This document shows, one piece after another, positions 6,243 through 10,000 of a stretch of DNA of 10,000 bases. Both the position numbers and the translations under genes were made by a program. Source of the DNA: Chromera velia. Taxonomy: Eukaryota; Sar; Chromeraceae. Each line of letters opens with the position of its first letter. The stretch's first letter is position 1. The DNA lies in NCBI GenBank assembly GCA_018398765.1, contig JAHBMJ010000883.1, positions 1 through 10,000 of the forward strand, read 5' to 3'. The notes beneath the pieces were generated by a model. The model saw only the letters and a program-made list of their open reading frames with translations, made no database searches and was not told the origin of the DNA.

Positions 6243-7613
6243 GACAGCATTCCAAAAGCTTCAAAGACCATTCTTCGACTCACTACCACCGGATTGCAAA
6301 AACTGGGACAGAAGCTCTCCTTCATGATCACACGTCTTGGCACTAACCACTTTGATGAAGAGGTGCGAGTGCACGCACCCGATCTGCAGTAGCAGAGGGA
6401 GAATTCAAGTCATGCTTCATCCGAAAACCTTAGGAGGGGGAGGAGTGGGCGGCGCCTGGTGTTTTTTGCGCAGTAAACGGGATCACAGAGACTGTGATAG
6501 AGTTCTTTTTTACCTTCCCTTTTGCTCTTGCTGAGCATGCCAAAACGGCATGAGATGTGACGTATACTTTACCTGTTTTCTGATGACTCTCTGAGACGCT
6601 CCGAGACGACGTGACCCTAGACAGCCTACAGAACATGGAATATGTCCTGTGGTAGGAGTCAAACATTCCCAATCTGAAAAAGGGGCTCAAAGAGGGAAAA
6701 GTCAAGGTCGACAATCTGAAAAGGGGCCCGGGGTTTGAGACCGTTCGACTTGCATATGCCGAGAGAGGTACCCCCATAGAAGTTCAGCAGAAGTACATCC
6801 CCGTCAGACAGTCTGAGAGCGTTTTCCGGTGCTTCAGCCTGACGACTTTCACCCCCATTCCGAAAGCGCTGGTAGTACAAATGTGGGGATCTGCGTTCAG
6901 TGTTTTTGGTTCTCTACTTGTCTTCTTTTCAGAGTCCTAGTCAGAGTCCCTCCATGTAATGAAGATGGAAGTTGCCCCCTCCCTTAGGGACAGCTATCAC
7001 GTGCATCAACAAATCGCAGACACCCTTCGGTCCAATCCCTTCCTTGAATTTTGGAACGCCCTGCTTACGAAGCAGAACAGATATGATAAGGGCTTAAAAA
7101 GTTTATGAGGCTGTACCTAGAGCGTATGCTTCGATGAGCAAAAATCGACGCCCACCTTAAACCTCGTGAAGTGACTCAGGAGGATACAACGGACGAAGAA
7201 ACCCGAGATTCCGTCTCGATGACGATGAAACTTCTCAGGTTAATTGCTTCTGCTGCCAACAATGAGGAAGAGGCCTCGAAGCTCAAAATTCCATGTACAT
7301 GGAAGGCATGTAAGCAGACCCTCAGTGACACTGTGCAGCCTAACGGTTTTTCCCCTCTCGTCTTCCTTCAGTCAGCAGCGGAATTAAAGACAGGTTAAGA
7401 TCGTTGTCTTACATATACCCCCCCCTGCCGATGCTCGAGAAAATTTACTCAACCTCTAACTGGCAGCCGCATCTGTGCCCGCTGCTGAACGTCCGAAAGG
7501 CAGCCAGAAGGCCGCAGCCATGAGCGGTGGTCTCTGGGTGGATTACAGCTTTCAGAGAGCCAACATATGAATGCATAGATCGAATGGCTGAGGAAGGTGA
7601 TATTGACTTGTAA
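6243..7613 (+). pseudogene. Unrecognised plus-strand gene, decayed and/or intron-split
   Basis: Successive blocks read like protein, with purine-rich first codon positions. Block 1 is 6243-6389 (DSIPKASKTILRL...), after a CAG that could be a splice acceptor. Block 2 is 6434-7099 (EGEEWAAPGVFC...; NIPNLKKGLKEGKV; ERGTPIEVQQKYIPV; LEFWNALLTKQNRY). Block 3 is 7103-7393 in another frame (MRLYLERMLR; EDTTDEETRDSV; SMTMKLLRLIASAANNEEEA). Interruptions are TAG 6390, TGA 6551, TGA 6581, TGA 6584, TAG 6653, TAG 6938, a shift at the A5 run 7096-7100, and TGA 7135. A donor-like CAG|GTTAAG at 7394 joins in phase to an exon at 7549 (FREPTYECIDRMAEEGDIDL, TAA at 7611) or, alternatively, at 7467 (stop 7568). 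A strong pyrimidine tract plus CAG at 6912-6932 may be a real acceptor, so some stops could be intronic. No domain recognised. The 5' end and exact structure are uncertain. Confidence 0.45.
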
Positions 7614-8510
7614 GCCTGAGGCGTGTCCTCTGCTTTGTGAGGACTGCCACTCCCGGCTTCCTTATCATCACCCTGGGACTCACAAGACTGCAGCCCCTTC
7701 TTAGTACAAGAACCCTTGTGTCAATGATAGAGTACCTTAAGTATGTTTCTATCGCACTGTACATTAAAATAACATAAAATTACGAGAAGCAACTAATGCT
7801 AATTAATAACGTCATGAAGTGTATCCCTCCCCTCTCTCTATCTTTTTCTACCTTTGCTTCCTGCCATATCTTTTCTCTTTTCTAAAATTTTGATTGTTTG
7901 TATAGGCAGACACTGGTTGGTACTGCTGTATATTGTTGATTCAGGTTTTTATTATGCATGCCGCGTCCCCGTATATGAGGGGCGGATCTAGACTAGTCTA
8001 TCAAAAGGTTCTAGTTTGTCCTGTCTGTTCTGAATTTAGGAACACTGCTCATTGATCACTTTTACTCTGGCTTATATTAATGTCCAGATGGGCACCAAAT
8101 TTTTGAAAACATTTTTAACTCGGCAAAATAGGAGAAAACTTAGGCCCAGTTCATAAATTGATAGATCATTTTCCCCTTTTCTTAGCCTATTTATATGGTG
8201 ATGGCGTATGATGATGATGATGAAGAATGAGCCTGAGAGACTCAGACAAAGCCTTTTATAATTTAAGTCATAATGATTGTTAATTTTCACAACTATAGGA
8301 TTTCTATATAAATTTCATTTTAATGTTGTTAAAATTATTCATACAGTAAATTTTTAGGTAATTTTTCGCTCTCACCTTAAAGTAACGTAGTGTGTTGTAT
8401 AGCACGACTTGTACACCCGTGGCCCCGCACGCATGTACCATGCTAACGCCAGCCGACGCAAGCCTTGCCGATCACATTGCACTCAAAGATGCCCAAATAG
8501 AACGAATCAG
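7614..8510. other. AT-rich intergenic stretch, no gene seen
   Basis: Frames on both strands are short and broken, with no recognisable protein. A short open plus-strand stretch at about 7604-7693 contains CPLLCEDCHSRLPYHH, which is cysteine/histidine-rich but has stops on both sides; it might be one more relic of the gene to its left. A perfect 12-base palindrome, TAGACTAGTCTA, lies at 7989-8000 and a short ATG-repeat tract near 8207-8224. I see no tRNA or rRNA. Confidence 0.6.
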
Positions 8511-8984
8511 TCTAAATTGATCTACTGATTGAGTGAAAAAGTCTATGAACAAACCTTTTGCATACTAAGCCATACTTCTACGAGTGAGTAGAATGCACCC
8601 GTGAATGCTGCTTCACTGTGCTCTGCTACCATAATGTAGACCACAATGATGTCAATGAAGCAGCATTCACGGATCCATTCTTAGGCTCCCCATGCGTAAA
8701 AAAATCAAAAAGTTGATTTCCCTAAATTGTTTTTACTTTTTATTAATTTATTTATTTTTTTGAAGCAGACACTTCAAGTTTGAAACTCGAAACCTAGCTA
8801 ACGTATAGCTGACGCTCAAAAATAAAAAAATTAATTCAGACTTTGGCCTAACTTTATTTATTTTTTCTTTTACGTATGGAGAGCCTAGGTCCATTCTACT
8901 CACTCGTAGAACTATGTAAGAGGTTTGTTCATAAACTTTCCACTCGTGTCACAGTAGTACCCGATCACTAGATCAATGTCTAAA
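8511..8984. mobile_element. Foldback / MITE-like element with long imperfect inverted arms
   Basis: The left arm (8511 to about 8705) and the right arm (about 8863-8984) are inverted copies. Matching pieces, outside to inside: TCTAAATTGATCTACTGAT (8511-8529) with 8966-8984; GTCTATGAACAAACC (8541-8555) with 8922-8936; TTCTACGAGTGAGTAGAATG (8576-8595) with 8892-8911; and TTAGGCTCCCCATGCGTAAAA (8681-8701) with about 8867-8886. Identity is high in these pieces, with small indels between them: a tandem duplication near 8561-8576 on the left and about 17 extra bases near 8946-8963 on the right. The AT-rich middle has no coding capacity. This is the structure of a non-autonomous foldback or MITE element. 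I could not define a target-site duplication, so the outer ends are approximate and the family is unknown. Confidence 0.75.
8591..8680. repeat. Nested 25-bp inverted repeat (hairpin) inside the foldback left arm
   Basis: Bases 8599-8615 (CCGTGAATGCTGCTTCA) and 8656-8672 are perfect inverted copies of 17 bases. With the flanks 8591-8598 and 8673-8680 the match is about 23 of 25. A 40-base loop lies between. The right arm of the surrounding foldback passes straight from the GAATGG part to CTAGGCTC, so this whole hairpin of about 83 bases has no counterpart there and appears to be an extra insertion in the left arm. Confidence 0.8.
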
Positions 8985-9402
8985 CTCATAATTTTATGCG
9001 GACGTACCTTAGAATAGATGTCACTAGATATTACTAAATATGTCAAGTATGAAAAATAGTTTAAATTAAACTTGATCAAGAGCTTGAGTTTTATTAGTTT
9101 TGAGCTTTGTAGCGTTGTTGAAATTATTTTTTGGGTCAGATCGCACGCCATGTCTTATTCTAAGAACTTAGGGTAACATAGTGTAACAGAAGCTAAAAGT
9201 TAGACTAGAAATTCAAGTTAGGATAAAGTGATGCCCTAACTCTTTCTCTATAATCTTATTCTACTGATCGGCGGGTCAACAATCCAACTATTTTTTTGCA
9301 TATATAAATATTAGTGCATTCAATTGATTCGAATATGTGTTTTGATTCTCCCAGTCATTGATTCTCATCGAGTGTTTTTTCACTACTTCTTACTACTGAT
9401 TC
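8985..9402. other. AT-rich spacer, no gene seen; probable 3' flank of the gene to its right
   Basis: Open frames here are short and AT-driven, for instance the minus-strand frame at about 8912-9151, which runs into the foldback arm. The stretch lies downstream of the minus-strand gene that ends at 9403. A minus-strand AATAAAA (about 9090-9097) could be a polyadenylation signal about 310 bases past that stop, but such words are common in AT-rich DNA. Confidence 0.5.
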
Positions 9403-10000
9403 CTACACTTGAGTGGCCCCCGTTTTCGCTAAGTGGATAGCCTGTGATCCTGCGACCATCTTTAAGTAGTAGTCGTCGTTTCGAAGGTGAATGGGTTTCA
9501 CAGGCACCCGCTTGGAGGTCTTGTCTCCCGCCCCCTTTCCCCCTGCTTCCTTGTCTCTTCGGGAACCCCCTAAACCCCCAGCGGGCTGCGTGGCTGCAGA
9601 GGCAGAAGAAGCTGTGCCAAAGGAGTGCCCGGTGATTGTCGCAATGGGAAAAGACTGGCTGGTTTTGCCGGCCTCACTCCCTACTGAAGAAGAGGGGTGA
9701 GTGCCGGATTGGCCGTCTGTGCGAGACACACTCTTTTTCGTTTTGGGGGCTTTCTTGTCTTTTCCCACCGAGGACCTTGCATTGGGGTTGGATATCGGTA
9801 CGGAGGCAGGGGCACTTTCGGAAATGGAGGGCAAAGAAGGGACCGTGGAAGAAGAGTGTGTGGCAAATGCATTCAATTTGGCTTCATGCGTCTGCCCCCG
9901 ACCCCCGAAAGACTCCAATCCCTTCTCCGGGCCCCAATTCTCACCCTCGCCCCCCACACCCGAAGTTTTGCGTGAAAGTTTTTTGGATGCCGGGTGCGAA
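9403..10000 (-). CDS. 3' part of a gene for a Ser/Lys/Gly-rich, mostly disordered protein (partial)
   Basis: The minus-strand frame is open from the window edge at 9999 to TAG 9405..9403, about 198 codons, so its 5' end and any start codon lie outside. Most of it is low-complexity and rich in Ser, Gly, Ala, Pro, Lys and Thr, with basic patches (GKDKKAPKTKKSV; GSRRDKEAGGKGAGDKTSK), as in intrinsically disordered regulatory or nucleic-acid-binding proteins. The last ~35 residues look more ordered (PVKPIHLRNDDYYLKMVAG, then SQAIHLAKTGATQV). GC content drops sharply just past the stop, which supports a coding/non-coding border near 9400. A weak donor-like CAA|GTGTAG sits at the stop itself, so this could be an exon end instead of the protein end. 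I recognise no family. Confidence 0.6.
   Translation of the reverse strand, partial: SHPASKKLSRKTSGVGGEGENWGPEKGLESFGGRGQTHEAKLNAFATHSSSTVPSLPSISESAPASVPISNPNARSSVGKDKKAPKTKKSVSRTDGQSGTHPSSSVGSEAGKTSQSFPIATITGHSFGTASSASAATQPAGGLGGSRRDKEAGGKGAGDKTSKRVPVKPIHLRNDDYYLKMVAGSQAIHLAKTGATQV

Noticed and set aside
6659-6880. A 73-codon minus-strand frame that reads rather protein-like (LSDGDVLLLNFYGG)
   Set aside because: The overlapping plus-strand frame has stronger purine-first codon structure and stays open into neighbouring blocks on both sides. I keep the plus strand, but this choice is not certain.
7101-7171. A 71-base GT-AG intron that would bypass the frame change and TGA 7135
   Set aside because: It is in phase, but the donor is weak, the acceptor has no pyrimidine tract, and the skipped sequence itself reads as protein (MRLYLERMLR; AKIDAHLKP). 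A lost base in the A run plus a nonsense change seems likelier.
1-10000. CRISPR arrays, bacterial operons, tRNA or rRNA genes
   Set aside because: No regularly spaced repeats, ribosome-binding sites with tight operon spacing, or conserved RNA gene sequences were seen; the content is eukaryotic.

Overview
The window looks like nuclear DNA of a unicellular eukaryote. It holds an LTR retrotransposon, intron-like GT-AG boundaries, long AT-rich spacers, and serine/lysine-rich disordered coding sequence. A chromerid or related alveolate alga would fit the style of the proteins and the TGCATGCA motifs, but that is a guess; nothing here fixes the species.

Positions 1 to about 5,320 (minus strand) are the internal part of a Ty1/copia retrotransposon with domain order Gag, protease, integrase, reverse transcriptase, RNase H. 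The listed segments are all in one reading frame, with no frameshift over about 5.2 kb. That frame is cut by four in-frame stops: TAG at 4774..4772, TGA at 3976..3974, TAG at 2986..2984 and TAG at 700..698. A last TAG at 10..8 may be the true pol end. The TGA lies exactly at the Gag/protease border. The 3' LTR would lie left of the window. The leader and 5' LTR should lie right of 5,320, but I could not resolve the LTR ends.

Positions 5,320 to 6,240 are non-coding. They hold a dense cluster of TGCAT motifs (5,399-5,741), an alternating purine-pyrimidine run (5,503-5,523) and a perfect 41-nt polypurine mirror repeat (6,001-6,041).

Positions 6,243 to about 7,613 (plus strand) hold what I read as a decayed or intron-split gene that I do not recognise. 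It shows as successive open blocks separated by TAG and TGA codons and two frame changes, with plausible introns near its 3' end. Like the copia polyprotein, it contains TAG and TGA interruptions but no TAA, which fits C-to-T decay of CAG and CGA codons.

Positions 7,614 to 9,402 are AT-rich and gene-free except for a foldback (MITE-like) element at about 8,511-8,984. Its left arm contains a second, smaller hairpin (8,591-8,680). From 9,403 to the right edge, the minus strand carries the 3' part of a gene for a largely disordered protein.
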